From Stutzerimonas stutzeri (GTDB taxonomy: Bacteria; Pseudomonadota; Gammaproteobacteria; Pseudomonadales; Pseudomonadaceae), in contig NZ_CP007441.1 in NCBI RefSeq assembly GCF_000590475.1, forward strand, positions 2,362,660 through 2,426,659: a stretch of 64,000 nucleotides of DNA, given 5' to 3'. Position numbers and translations under genes: made by a program. Under the pieces are notes generated by a model that searched no databases, was not told the origin of the DNA, and worked only from the letters and a program-made list of their open reading frames with translations. Shown here one piece after another: positions 18,517 through 26,196 of the stretch. The first letter of the stretch is position 1; the number at the start of each line of letters is the position of its first letter.

Positions 18517-18723
18517 TCAGCTGTCCTTTTCTGGCTGAGTCTCGGCCGGCTGCGATGCAGCTGTATGCTGGCTGGTTGCGGCTCGCTCGGAGACGCTGCT
18601 AGTGGCGGAGTCCTGCAGTGCAGCGAAACGAGCCGCGAAGGCAGGTGACTCCTCGGCGAACGACATTGGCGAAAGCGCGGTTGTGCTGGCAGCAAGCGCT
18701 GCGGCGATGATGATGCGATACAT
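18517..18723 (-). CDS. Small secreted protein, function unknown
   Basis: The 68-residue product starts MYRIIIAAALAASTTALSPMSFA, a clear signal peptide with likely cleavage at SFA|EES. The mature part of about 45 residues is low-complexity, rich in Ala, Ser, Thr, Gln and Glu, without cysteines. GAGG lies upstream of the ATG at 18723, which supports this start over the 14-codon extension. No family is recognised. It faces the same way as the AraC gene beyond it. Confidence 0.6.
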   Translation of the reverse strand: MYRIIIAAALAASTTALSPMSFAEESPAFAARFAALQDSATSSVSERAATSQHTAASQPAETQPEKDS

Positions 18724-18863
18724 ATGATTTACCTCAGAAGCGTGGTGACTTGAAACCTGAGGCAAAGCTTAGGACTGGGGCCCGAGCGGAAACAGACAAC
18801 TGCGCATGATGCACTGTTACTGGTGACGCAACAGTCGGCGAGAAACGGCGATAGCCGTTTTGC

Positions 18864-19742
18864 TCACCGTTTGAACGAAGCCCGGAACTCACTGGGCTTG
18901 AGACCGGCATGTTTACGGAAGAACCGGCTGAAGTAAGCGGTATCGGCAAAGCCGAGTTCATGGGCGATCTGCTGGATGTGCAAACTGGTGTAGGCAAGTT
19001 GGCGCTGCGCCTCGCGCACGATGCGCTCGCTGATGATGGCGCTGGGCGCGACGCCCGCCTCCTCCCGGCAAACACGGCCGAGCGTGGCCGTGGTCATGCC
19101 CAGGGCTTCGCTATAGCGCCCAAGGGTCCAGTGATTGCGAAAATGCTGGTTCACCAATTCACGAAACTGCTTCAGCACCGCGGCACGGCGGCTTTTGCCA
19201 GGGCGTGGGGCCGTGTTGATCGAAGCGTCCAGCCGCGCGGCGTGAATCAGCAACGTCAGCAACAGTGCATGGCCTGCCGCAATGTTGCCACGGGCCTTGC
19301 TCCGCGCTTCTTCCTCGATCAACTGGATCAATGGCCAGATCGGTTCGCTGCCATCGGCGGCCCAGGGCAGCGGCACGACGCTGGGTCGCTGCAGAAAGCC
19401 CAGCAGCCCGGGTGCGACGATCCGGGCCATCGATTCCAGAGGGCGTTGTGCTGCCGTAAAGACGGGACCGTCGGTGTCGCGCTGATAACTGAACGCATGC
19501 ACGGTGCGATTCGGCAGGACCAGGATGCTCGGGCCAGCGAACGGCAGGCGCTGGTTTTCCAGCGAAACCTCACCACCGCCACTGCGGATGTAAAACAACT
19601 GCAGCAATGCATCGTGCTGATGGGGCTTGATTTCCCATTGGTACTGCGCGCTGCGCTCGTTGATCCACTCGCAGTGCAGCATGTCCCGCCAGGCGGGCTC
19701 GGCCGTTTCGCCATAAAGGCCGTAATTGGGAATTCGTTTCAT
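18864..19742 (-). CDS. AraC-family transcriptional regulator, divergent to the efflux operon
   Basis: The 292-residue protein has an N-terminal cupin sensor (HQHDALLQLFYIRSGGGEV) and a C-terminal double helix-turn-helix ending in ELGFADTAYFSRFFRKHAGLKPSEFR, the AraC signature. The layout resembles PobR-like activators of 4-hydroxybenzoate metabolism, but the ligand is not established. It lies divergent from FUSC-DUF1656-HlyD-OMF and is the natural candidate to control it. GAGG sits six bases before the ATG at 19742; the 27-codon extension has no such site. Confidence 0.88.
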   Translation of the reverse strand: MKRIPNYGLYGETAEPAWRDMLHCEWINERSAQYQWEIKPHQHDALLQLFYIRSGGGEVSLENQRLPFAGPSILVLPNRTVHAFSYQRDTDGPVFTAAQRPLESMARIVAPGLLGFLQRPSVVPLPWAADGSEPIWPLIQLIEEEARSKARGNIAAGHALLLTLLIHAARLDASINTAPRPGKSRRAAVLKQFRELVNQHFRNHWTLGRYSEALGMTTATLGRVCREEAGVAPSAIISERIVREAQRQLAYTSLHIQQIAHELGFADTAYFSRFFRKHAGLKPSEFRASFKR

Positions 19743-19824
19743 CGCGCCTCGCACGGTTTTGACAGCTGTATCGCACGCTCCGCTTCGACTGGCGATCGCG
19801 CACGGCAAAGATGGAAAGTTCAAA

Positions 19825-19861
19825 TTGTCCTATTGGTTGTTCGATTTGTCACACCTGGTTG
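19825..19861. promoter_or_regulatory. Tandem direct repeats, candidate AraC operator
   Basis: TTGTC-N5-GGTTG (19825-19839) and TTGTC-N6-GGTTG (19846-19861) are direct repeats set 21-22 bp apart, two helical turns, as is usual for AraC dimers. They lie between the divergent regulator and the permease, 83-119 bp upstream of the permease ATG. Confidence 0.45.
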
Positions 19862-19943
19862 CCGTTAAATGTAACCAATTGTGCGATTCGCCTTGGCGCT
19901 CTGTAATTTTTTCGCCGCTTCGACCCCAAGAAACGAACCCTTT

Positions 19944-21992
19944 ATGAATATCCCTACTTGGCGCGAATGGCTGTTCTCAGTCAAAGCGCTGATTGCTGCC
20001 CTGCTCGCGCTTTATATAGCCTTGGCCATACCTCTGGACAACCCTTACTGGGCGATGGCCTCGGTCTATATCGTCTCGCATCCGCTTTCAGGGGCGACGC
20101 GGTCAAAGGCGATCTACCGGGCACTGGGAACGCTGCTCGGCGCCGCGGCATCGGTCGCGATGTTGCCGCTGTTTTCCCAGCGGCCGGTGATGCTGAGTTT
20201 GGCCATCTCGCTGTGGATTGCCGCCCTCCTCTATCTTTCCTTGCTCGATCGCTCGCCACGCAGTTACGTCTTCATGTTGGCGGCCTATACCGTGCCGCTG
20301 ATCAGTCTGGCCACGGTCAGCCATCCGCAAGACATCTTCGATGTGGCGCTGGCCCGCTTCGAGGAGATTCTGCTGGGCATCGTCTGCGCCGGCCTGGTCA
20401 ATGCGGTGCTGTTCCCCGCCCGTATTGCACCGGTGCTAAGCGGGCGCATGGCGATACTGCTTGAGGACGCCCGCCAAGGGGCGCGTCAGATGCTCAACGC
20501 AACGGCTCCCGCCGCCCTCGATCAGCGCGGGTTGCACCGGTTGATGATCGATGTGATGGCGCTCGACGGCATGATCGTGCATCTCGACTACGACAGCAGC
20601 AGCCACCTGCCGGCCAGGCATGCCCGTGAGTTCCGTGCGCGCATCGCGATGCTCGCCCCGCAGCTGATTTCCATGGGGGATGCGTTGCGCGAGCTGCGAC
20701 GGGATCTACCCGAACCAGTGCCGGAACTGGAAGCGCATCTGCAGCGCGTTGACCGTTGGATGCAAGGCGATGATTCGCCCATCGATGCCGAGCAACTGGT
20801 AGCGCGCTGTTGGGAATTGCAAACCTGGCTGAGCGTCAGCTACCCGCCGCAACGGCTGGCGTTAGCCAATGCATTCAGGCAACTGCGCGGCCTGATTGAT
20901 CTCTGGCAGGACGCCTTGAGCCTGCATCAGTGCTTCGCCGAAGGGCATCCCGAGCTGCCGCCAGTGCTGCGCTATCGTGTACGCCAGCTGATCGGTGCAC
21001 CACGTCATTACGATTATCCGTTACTGGCGTTTACGGCTCTCTCCACCGGGACGCTCGTGCTGCTGATCAGCCTGCTGTGGCAGCTGTCTGGATGGCAGCA
21101 TGGATATACCGGCGTATTCATCGCCACGGTCGCCAGTTGTTTTTTCGCCAGCCAGGACAACCCGGCACCGTTCATCAAGTCATTTCTGGTGGCCACGCTG
21201 GCATCCATCGCAGCGGCCGCCATTTACCTCTTTGCGCTGATGCCCAACGTGCAGGACTTCGGCAGTCTGGCCATCCTTCTCGCAGGGCCTTTGTTATTGC
21301 TGGGCACCTTCTCCGGTCGTCCGCAATATGCCGGCACGACAATTTTGCTGGCGGTGCAGACCCTCTCCACACTCACCATTCAGGCTCGTTACAGCGCCGA
21401 TTTTTCACTGTTTGCCGATGCTGCCCTGTCTTCCGCTCTCGGCGTGGTGCTCGCCCTGATCTGGGCCCGTCTGACCCGGCCATTCGGTACGCAGTGGGCT
21501 GCGCGTCGGCTGGCCCGCAGCGGCTGGCTCAGCCTGTCGCGATTGGCCCTGGCCAAGCCTGGACAGAACTATGACGAGGTCGCCTCCGAAGTCATCGACC
21601 GCACCGCGCAACTGTTGCCACGCCTTGGCCAGTTGAATGACAAGGGGCTCGCGTTGCACGACGCCACCCGCGAATTGCGTATCTGCTTTCGCCTGCTGGA
21701 GCTCAAGCAAGCGCGGCTACCCGCCAGCACTGAGCAGCAACTGCAACCGGCTCTTCTGGCCGCGCACGACTTCTTCAAGCGCTGCGCTAGGTCCCGTCAT
21801 CCCGAGCCGCCGCCGGAGAGCCTGCGTCAACTACTGGACAACAGCCTACAGCGCCTTTCGCTCCAGCCGGATTACGCCACGGACGAAGCCTGTCAGGCGC
21901 TGTATGGCCTGCGCTTGGCGCTGTTCGATATCACCTTTACCCCACCCGGCCCCGCCGCTACTGGGCACGAGACCTTGGGAGCCTCCGCATGA
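19944..21992 (+). CDS. FUSC-family (AaeB/fusaric acid resistance-type) efflux permease
   Basis: The 682-residue membrane protein has two clusters of hydrophobic helices (residues about 10-150 and 360-500), each followed by a soluble region, the FUSC layout of AaeB and fusaric-acid transporters. The segment DNPYWAMASVYIVSHPLSGA is the conserved first-cluster motif. Such pumps export aromatic acids, fusaric acid or related compounds using an adaptor. It is the first gene of a four-gene operon in which each junction overlaps by ATGA. The ATG at 19944 begins with the family N-terminus; a 21-codon extension is rejected. Confidence 0.88.
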   Translation: MNIPTWREWLFSVKALIAALLALYIALAIPLDNPYWAMASVYIVSHPLSGATRSKAIYRALGTLLGAAASVAMLPLFSQRPVMLSLAISLWIAALLYLSLLDRSPRSYVFMLAAYTVPLISLATVSHPQDIFDVALARFEEILLGIVCAGLVNAVLFPARIAPVLSGRMAILLEDARQGARQMLNATAPAALDQRGLHRLMIDVMALDGMIVHLDYDSSSHLPARHAREFRARIAMLAPQLISMGDALRELRRDLPEPVPELEAHLQRVDRWMQGDDSPIDAEQLVARCWELQTWLSVSYPPQRLALANAFRQLRGLIDLWQDALSLHQCFAEGHPELPPVLRYRVRQLIGAPRHYDYPLLAFTALSTGTLVLLISLLWQLSGWQHGYTGVFIATVASCFFASQDNPAPFIKSFLVATLASIAAAAIYLFALMPNVQDFGSLAILLAGPLLLLGTFSGRPQYAGTTILLAVQTLSTLTIQARYSADFSLFADAALSSALGVVLALIWARLTRPFGTQWAARRLARSGWLSLSRLALAKPGQNYDEVASEVIDRTAQLLPRLGQLNDKGLALHDATRELRICFRLLELKQARLPASTEQQLQPALLAAHDFFKRCARSRHPEPPPESLRQLLDNSLQRLSLQPDYATDEACQALYGLRLALFDITFTPPGPAATGHETLGASA

Positions 21993-22198
21993 CCGGTCAA
22001 CTGAACGTTTATGGCGTCTATGTTCCCGTGCTGCTGGTGATGATGCTCATCGCCTACCTGCTTAAGAACCTGCTCGGCATGGTCCTGACAAAGTTGGGTC
22101 TGTATCGCTGGGTCTGGCATCCGCCGCTGTTCAACCTTGCCCTGTACGTCATGGTGCTGGGCGCCCTGTTCACGTTTACACCGGGAATCGAGCTATGA
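21989..22198 (+). CDS. DUF1656 (AaeX-like) small membrane protein
   Basis: This 69-residue protein has two hydrophobic helices (VPVLLVMMLIAYLL and LFNLALYVMVLGALF) and the WHPPLFNLALY motif of DUF1656. These proteins accompany FUSC permeases and HlyD adaptors (AaeX in enterobacteria); their role is unknown but probably structural. It overlaps the permease stop and the adaptor start by four bases each. Confidence 0.86.
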   Translation: MTGQLNVYGVYVPVLLVMMLIAYLLKNLLGMVLTKLGLYRWVWHPPLFNLALYVMVLGALFTFTPGIEL

Positions 22199-23109
22199 GC
22201 CGAACGATGAAGAAATGGATACCCGCCACCGGCTCAGTGGTGCTGACTTTGCTCGCCGTAGCCATCGCCTGCGTCGTAAGCCTGCACCTCTGGGAGTACT
22301 ACATGAATTCGCCCTGGACCCGCGACGGCCATGTTCATGCCGACATCATCCAAGTTGCGCCCGATGTGTCCGGGCTGGTCACCGAACTGCACGTGCGGGA
22401 CAACCAGCAGGTCAGCCGCGGCCAGGTCCTGTTCGTGATCGATCAGGCACGCTTTGAATTGGCCGTCGACGAAGCCGAAGCGACGGTCCTAGAGCGCCGA
22501 GCACTGCTTGATCAGGCGCGTCGGGAGGCCAAGCGCAACCGTGTATTGAAGGACCTGATCGCCGCGGAAACCGTGGAAATCGGTGACACCCAGGTTAAAC
22601 GTGCCGAAGCAGCACTGAAAACCGCCGAAGCCGCCCTCGGCGTGGCCCGTCTCGACCTCCAACGCACCACTGTGCGCAGCCCGGTGGACGGCTACCTCAG
22701 CGACCAGACCATGCGGGTTGGGGATTACGTCAGAACCGGGACGCCCATGTTGTCGATCGTCGATACCCGCTCGCTGCGCGTCGAAGGCTACTTCGAAGAA
22801 ACCAAACTGCACGCCATTGAGATCGGCCAACCGGTCGACATTCGGATCATGGGCGAATCGCAGCACCTGCACGGCCATGTCCAGAGCATCGCTGCTGGCA
22901 TTGAGGACCGCGACCGCGCACGCGGTAATTCGCTGCTGCCGAATATCAATCCGAGCTTCAACTGGGTGCGCCTGGCCCAGCGGATTCCAGTGCGTGTGGT
23001 TCTGGACGAGAATCAGAAAACCGATATCCGACTGGTCATCGGCCGCACCGCGACATTATCGGTGCAGCCCTGGTCATCCGCCGACGCGGCAGGCTCGGCA
23101 GCCCTATGA
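22195..23109 (+). CDS. HlyD/EmrA-type periplasmic adaptor (AaeA-like)
   Basis: The 304 residues comprise an N-terminal anchor helix (about 12-32), a barrel-sandwich lipoyl half (VSGLVTELHVRDNQQVSRGQVLFVID), a short coiled hairpin, the second lipoyl half (TTVRSPVDGYL), and a beta-barrel domain ending in PVRVVLDE. This is a membrane fusion protein linking the inner-membrane pump to an outer-membrane channel. A second ATG at 22207 is an alternative start. ATGA overlaps on both sides make it part of the efflux operon. Confidence 0.9.
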   Translation: MSRTMKKWIPATGSVVLTLLAVAIACVVSLHLWEYYMNSPWTRDGHVHADIIQVAPDVSGLVTELHVRDNQQVSRGQVLFVIDQARFELAVDEAEATVLERRALLDQARREAKRNRVLKDLIAAETVEIGDTQVKRAEAALKTAEAALGVARLDLQRTTVRSPVDGYLSDQTMRVGDYVRTGTPMLSIVDTRSLRVEGYFEETKLHAIEIGQPVDIRIMGESQHLHGHVQSIAAGIEDRDRARGNSLLPNINPSFNWVRLAQRIPVRVVLDENQKTDIRLVIGRTATLSVQPWSSADAAGSAAL

Positions 23110-24557
23110 GCCGTCAAAGCCTGATCGCCGTGCTGGTCTTGGCCGGCACCCTGAACGCCTGTACCACCGTCGGCCCCGACTATCGGATGCCTGAGGATGC
23201 CGTGATTCAGCGTGCCGAAGTTCAGGCGCCGTTCGATCTCGCGGGCAACGCGCAGGTCCAGCAAGCCGAGCTGCCGGACGATTGGTGGACGCTATATGAA
23301 GACTCCATGCTCAACCGCCTGGTGAGCGAGGCGCTGGCTGGCAACACTGACGTTCGACTTGCCTATCACAACCTCCGACGCGCCTATGAAGGCTTTCAGA
23401 TGGCTCATCACGCCCAGGAGGTCGAGGCGGGTGCCGCCGGCTCGCTCGCCCGTGGTCAGCTGTCCAGCGAATCACTGGCGCTGCAGGAAAAAATCCCGGT
23501 GATGAATCTCGCTGACGCAGGGCTTTCGGTCGGCTATCAGCTAGACCTGTTCGGCAAGCTCAAACGCGCCGCTGAATCAGCCGGCGCCAGTGCCGACGCC
23601 AGCGCAGCGGCGCTGGACTCCGCTCGCATTACCGTAGTGGCTCAGGTCGTGCGCAACTATGTCGCGGCCTGCCATGCGAGTGCAGAGCTGGCTATCGCCG
23701 AGCGGTCGCTGGACATTCAGCGCCGTCAACTGAATGTGGCCATGCGCCTGTTGAACGGTGGACGTGGCAATGAAGTGGACGTCGCTCGCGCACGGGCGCA
23801 GGTCGAAGCGTTGCGTGCCGAATTGCCGCCGTTCGAATCGAAGAAATCCGCAGCGCTGTACCAGATTGCCGCCCTGCTTGGCCGAGCGCCGGGCGATCTG
23901 CCAGAAGCGGTCGCCGCCTGCGATCACGCGCCGCAACTAACTCATCCGGTCCCGGTTGGCGATGGCGCCACGCTGCTCAAACGCCGTCCCGACATTCGCG
24001 CGGCGGAACGCATGCTCGCTGCGGCCACCGCAGACATCGGTGTCGCCACGGCGATGATGTACCCACAGATCGATCTCGGCGCTTCGGCCGGCTACACCGG
24101 CATGCTTGAACATATCACCGACCCCATCACTCGCCGTTGGGCGTTCGGGCCGTCCATTGCCTGGCACATCCCAACGCAAGTCGACCGCGCCCGTGTACGC
24201 ACCGTGGAAGCCGGGGCCGACGCCGCCCTTGCCCGCTTCGACGGCGTGGTCCTTAACGCCCTGCGTGAAACCCAGACGCTGTTGGCGCGGTACGCCGACG
24301 ATCTGCGTCGCAACCGCGCCCTGCGTGATTCCCGCGACGCCGCGAGCCACGCTGCGGATCACACCCGCCGGCTATATAAGGAAGGCCGGTTGGCCTATCT
24401 CGACAGCCTCGATACCGAGCGCACCCTGGCCAGCGCGGAGTCGACGCTGGCCGCTTCCGAAGCCCGCTTGTCACAGGATCAGGTCGACCTGTTTCTTGCG
24501 TTGGGTGGCGGCTGGCAGAGCCCTGCTGCTCGTGAGCAAACCGTTAAGACGATGTGA
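23106..24557 (+). CDS. NodT-family outer membrane efflux lipoprotein
   Basis: The 483-residue protein starts with a lipoprotein signal peptide and lipobox LNAC (Cys19). It continues with CTTVGPDYRMP and two repeated TolC-type helical regions, each with the OEP motif, e.g. DLFGKLKRAAESAGASADA. It provides the outer-membrane exit channel for the FUSC-HlyD pump. It overlaps the adaptor gene by ATGA and ends the operon proper, 198 bp before the LysR gene. Confidence 0.92.
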   Translation: MSRQSLIAVLVLAGTLNACTTVGPDYRMPEDAVIQRAEVQAPFDLAGNAQVQQAELPDDWWTLYEDSMLNRLVSEALAGNTDVRLAYHNLRRAYEGFQMAHHAQEVEAGAAGSLARGQLSSESLALQEKIPVMNLADAGLSVGYQLDLFGKLKRAAESAGASADASAAALDSARITVVAQVVRNYVAACHASAELAIAERSLDIQRRQLNVAMRLLNGGRGNEVDVARARAQVEALRAELPPFESKKSAALYQIAALLGRAPGDLPEAVAACDHAPQLTHPVPVGDGATLLKRRPDIRAAERMLAAATADIGVATAMMYPQIDLGASAGYTGMLEHITDPITRRWAFGPSIAWHIPTQVDRARVRTVEAGADAALARFDGVVLNALRETQTLLARYADDLRRNRALRDSRDAASHAADHTRRLYKEGRLAYLDSLDTERTLASAESTLAASEARLSQDQVDLFLALGGGWQSPAAREQTVKTM

Positions 24558-24709
24558 ACAATCCCGAAACCGGGAAAGCGTGCGTGGCGGTGCATGCCGT
24601 GTTTCGACTTGGAGCGCGCACGCCGCCAACCACAGTGGTCCGGCGTTTTATGTGGGCTGCAGCGCGAGCCAGCATTCACGAGGCGGGCCTCCAGCGCTCA
24701 ACATTCAAT

Positions 24710-24727
24710 CAGCCGTTATTACGGCTG
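24710..24727. promoter_or_regulatory. Inverted repeat upstream of the LysR gene
   Basis: CAGCCGT-TATT-ACGGCTG is a perfect 7-bp inverted repeat, 28 bp upstream of the LysR ATG. It could be an autoregulatory site or a weak terminator of the efflux operon, but it has no T-run. Confidence 0.35.
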
Positions 24728-24755
24728 CGACGACGCCGTTGGCGTCCAGGTAGTG

Positions 24756-25694
24756 ATGATGGACATTCTTCACGCGATGCGGACCTTTGTGCGGGTTGTC
24801 GACGCCGGCAGCTTCACGGCGGCGGCGCAGCAATTCGATACCTCCACCGCGCAGGTTTCCCGGCTGGTGTCAGAGCTGGAGAACCACCTGCAAGCTCGCC
24901 TGCTGCACCGCACCACCCGACGCCTGGCTCTCACCGAGGCGGGACAGCGTTATCTCGAGCAAAGCCGTGAAATCCTCGGGCAAGTGGAACTGGCTCGGGT
25001 CGAGGCCAGTGGCGCGCATCTGGTACCCAGGGGCCGGCTGCGGGTGCACTCGACCATCGGTCTGGGCATCCAGCTGCTGGCGACGCTGGCCGGCCACTAC
25101 AACACCACCTATCCGGATGTGAACCTGGACCTGGTTCTGTCTCAGCGACAGCCCGACCTGCTGGAAGACAACCTCGACGTGGTCATCACGCTGTCGCGCG
25201 AGCTGCCGAATTCTGAACTGATCGCGCAAAAGCTGGGCACGGTGTTCCATGTCGTCTGCGCCTCGCCGATCTACCTCAGGCAGCACGGTGCGCCGAAGGT
25301 ACCGGCCGACCTTAAACAACATCGCTGTCTGCGCCTCGCTGATCCGGTGTTCGCCGACAGCTGGAGCTTCGTTGGCAACGGTACCGAACAGACGATCCTG
25401 CCAGGCGAAACCTTCAAGGTAAATGTGGCCGAAGCCATGAGCAGTGCGGCCGAGGCAGGAATGGGCATCTGCCTGTTGCCGGACTACGTGGCAGTGCCCG
25501 CCCTGCAGCGCGGCTCTCTGGTGCGGTTGCTGCCGCAGTTCCGCTTGCAGGAAAAGTCCATTTACGCGCTTTATCCTTCGCGTCGCTTCCTCGATGCCAA
25601 AATCAAGACCTGGGTCGAATTCCTGAAACAGGAGCTGCCACACGCCTTCTTTGGCTATCACCAGGTACTGCAAAACCCCGAATACTGGGCCTGA
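24756..25694 (+). CDS. LysR-family transcriptional regulator
   Basis: The roughly 312-residue protein has an N-terminal winged helix (MRTFVRVVDAGSFTAAAQQF, then VSRLVSELENHLQARLLHRTTRR) and a C-terminal periplasmic-binding-protein-type effector domain. It belongs to the AaeR/DmlR-like branch by its start and its short wing. It follows the efflux operon in the same direction, so it may sense an exported aromatic acid; this is inference. ATG at 24756 or 24759 is the start; the longer frame upstream has no family similarity. Confidence 0.86.
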   Translation: MMDILHAMRTFVRVVDAGSFTAAAQQFDTSTAQVSRLVSELENHLQARLLHRTTRRLALTEAGQRYLEQSREILGQVELARVEASGAHLVPRGRLRVHSTIGLGIQLLATLAGHYNTTYPDVNLDLVLSQRQPDLLEDNLDVVITLSRELPNSELIAQKLGTVFHVVCASPIYLRQHGAPKVPADLKQHRCLRLADPVFADSWSFVGNGTEQTILPGETFKVNVAEAMSSAAEAGMGICLLPDYVAVPALQRGSLVRLLPQFRLQEKSIYALYPSRRFLDAKIKTWVEFLKQELPHAFFGYHQVLQNPEYWA

Positions 25695-25934
25695 ATATTG
25701 TTACCCGAGTGGTAACGAACCCTCTCGTGAAATGCCATTTTTCCTTTACCCGGCGCTCGGTACTCTTTGTTCCGTGGTAGCGCGGCGGTTGATTCGATTC
25801 CCGCCCCGTATCGATCGATGTTGCTCCTTGAATCCCTCGATGCCCTGCCACCTTTGGCTGCCTTCCCTCGTTGTGCAGCCAGTTTTATTCCGAGCTTTCG
25901 CCCACTGGCGAGACTTCAACGCAAAGAGGTGTAT

Positions 25935-26171
25935 ATGAAAAATCTGTTCTGGATTGCCGGCTTGTCCCTGTTCGCTCAACTGGCCACGGCCGCCCCGCAG
26001 GCCACGCATTATCAATACGGCGACGATCTCGACATTGCTAAGGTGATTTCGATGGACGTGCCGAACGGCGGCTGCGCGGTGGTCGAAGCCAAGATGACCT
26101 ACCTCGATTCCAAGGGTGAAACCCACGTGATGAGCTACCTGCGCCAAGGCGCCGACTGCATCGATCACTGA
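25935..26171 (+). CDS. DUF2790 small secreted protein
   Basis: The 78-residue precursor has a signal peptide (MKNLFWIAGLSLFAQLATA|AP) and the DUF2790 core: HYQYGDDLDIAKVISMD, a cysteine in GGCAVVEAKMTYLDSKGE, and a second cysteine near the end, which probably form a disulfide. The family is frequent in Pseudomonas and often metal-responsive; its function is not known. AGAGG lies nine bases before the ATG. It is convergent with ligD, only 25 bp apart. Confidence 0.85.
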   Translation: MKNLFWIAGLSLFAQLATAAPQATHYQYGDDLDIAKVISMDVPNGGCAVVEAKMTYLDSKGETHVMSYLRQGADCIDH

Positions 26172-26196
26172 CGGGTCGTCCGCAACAACCGAAGTG

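Noticed and set aside
18432..18695. 87-codon minus-strand frame overlapping the small secreted protein
   Set aside because: It reads the same DNA in another frame without signal peptide or ribosome site.
25700..25716. GTTACC/GGTAAC inverted repeat after the LysR gene as a terminator
   Set aside because: Six-bp stem and no T-run; could be chance.
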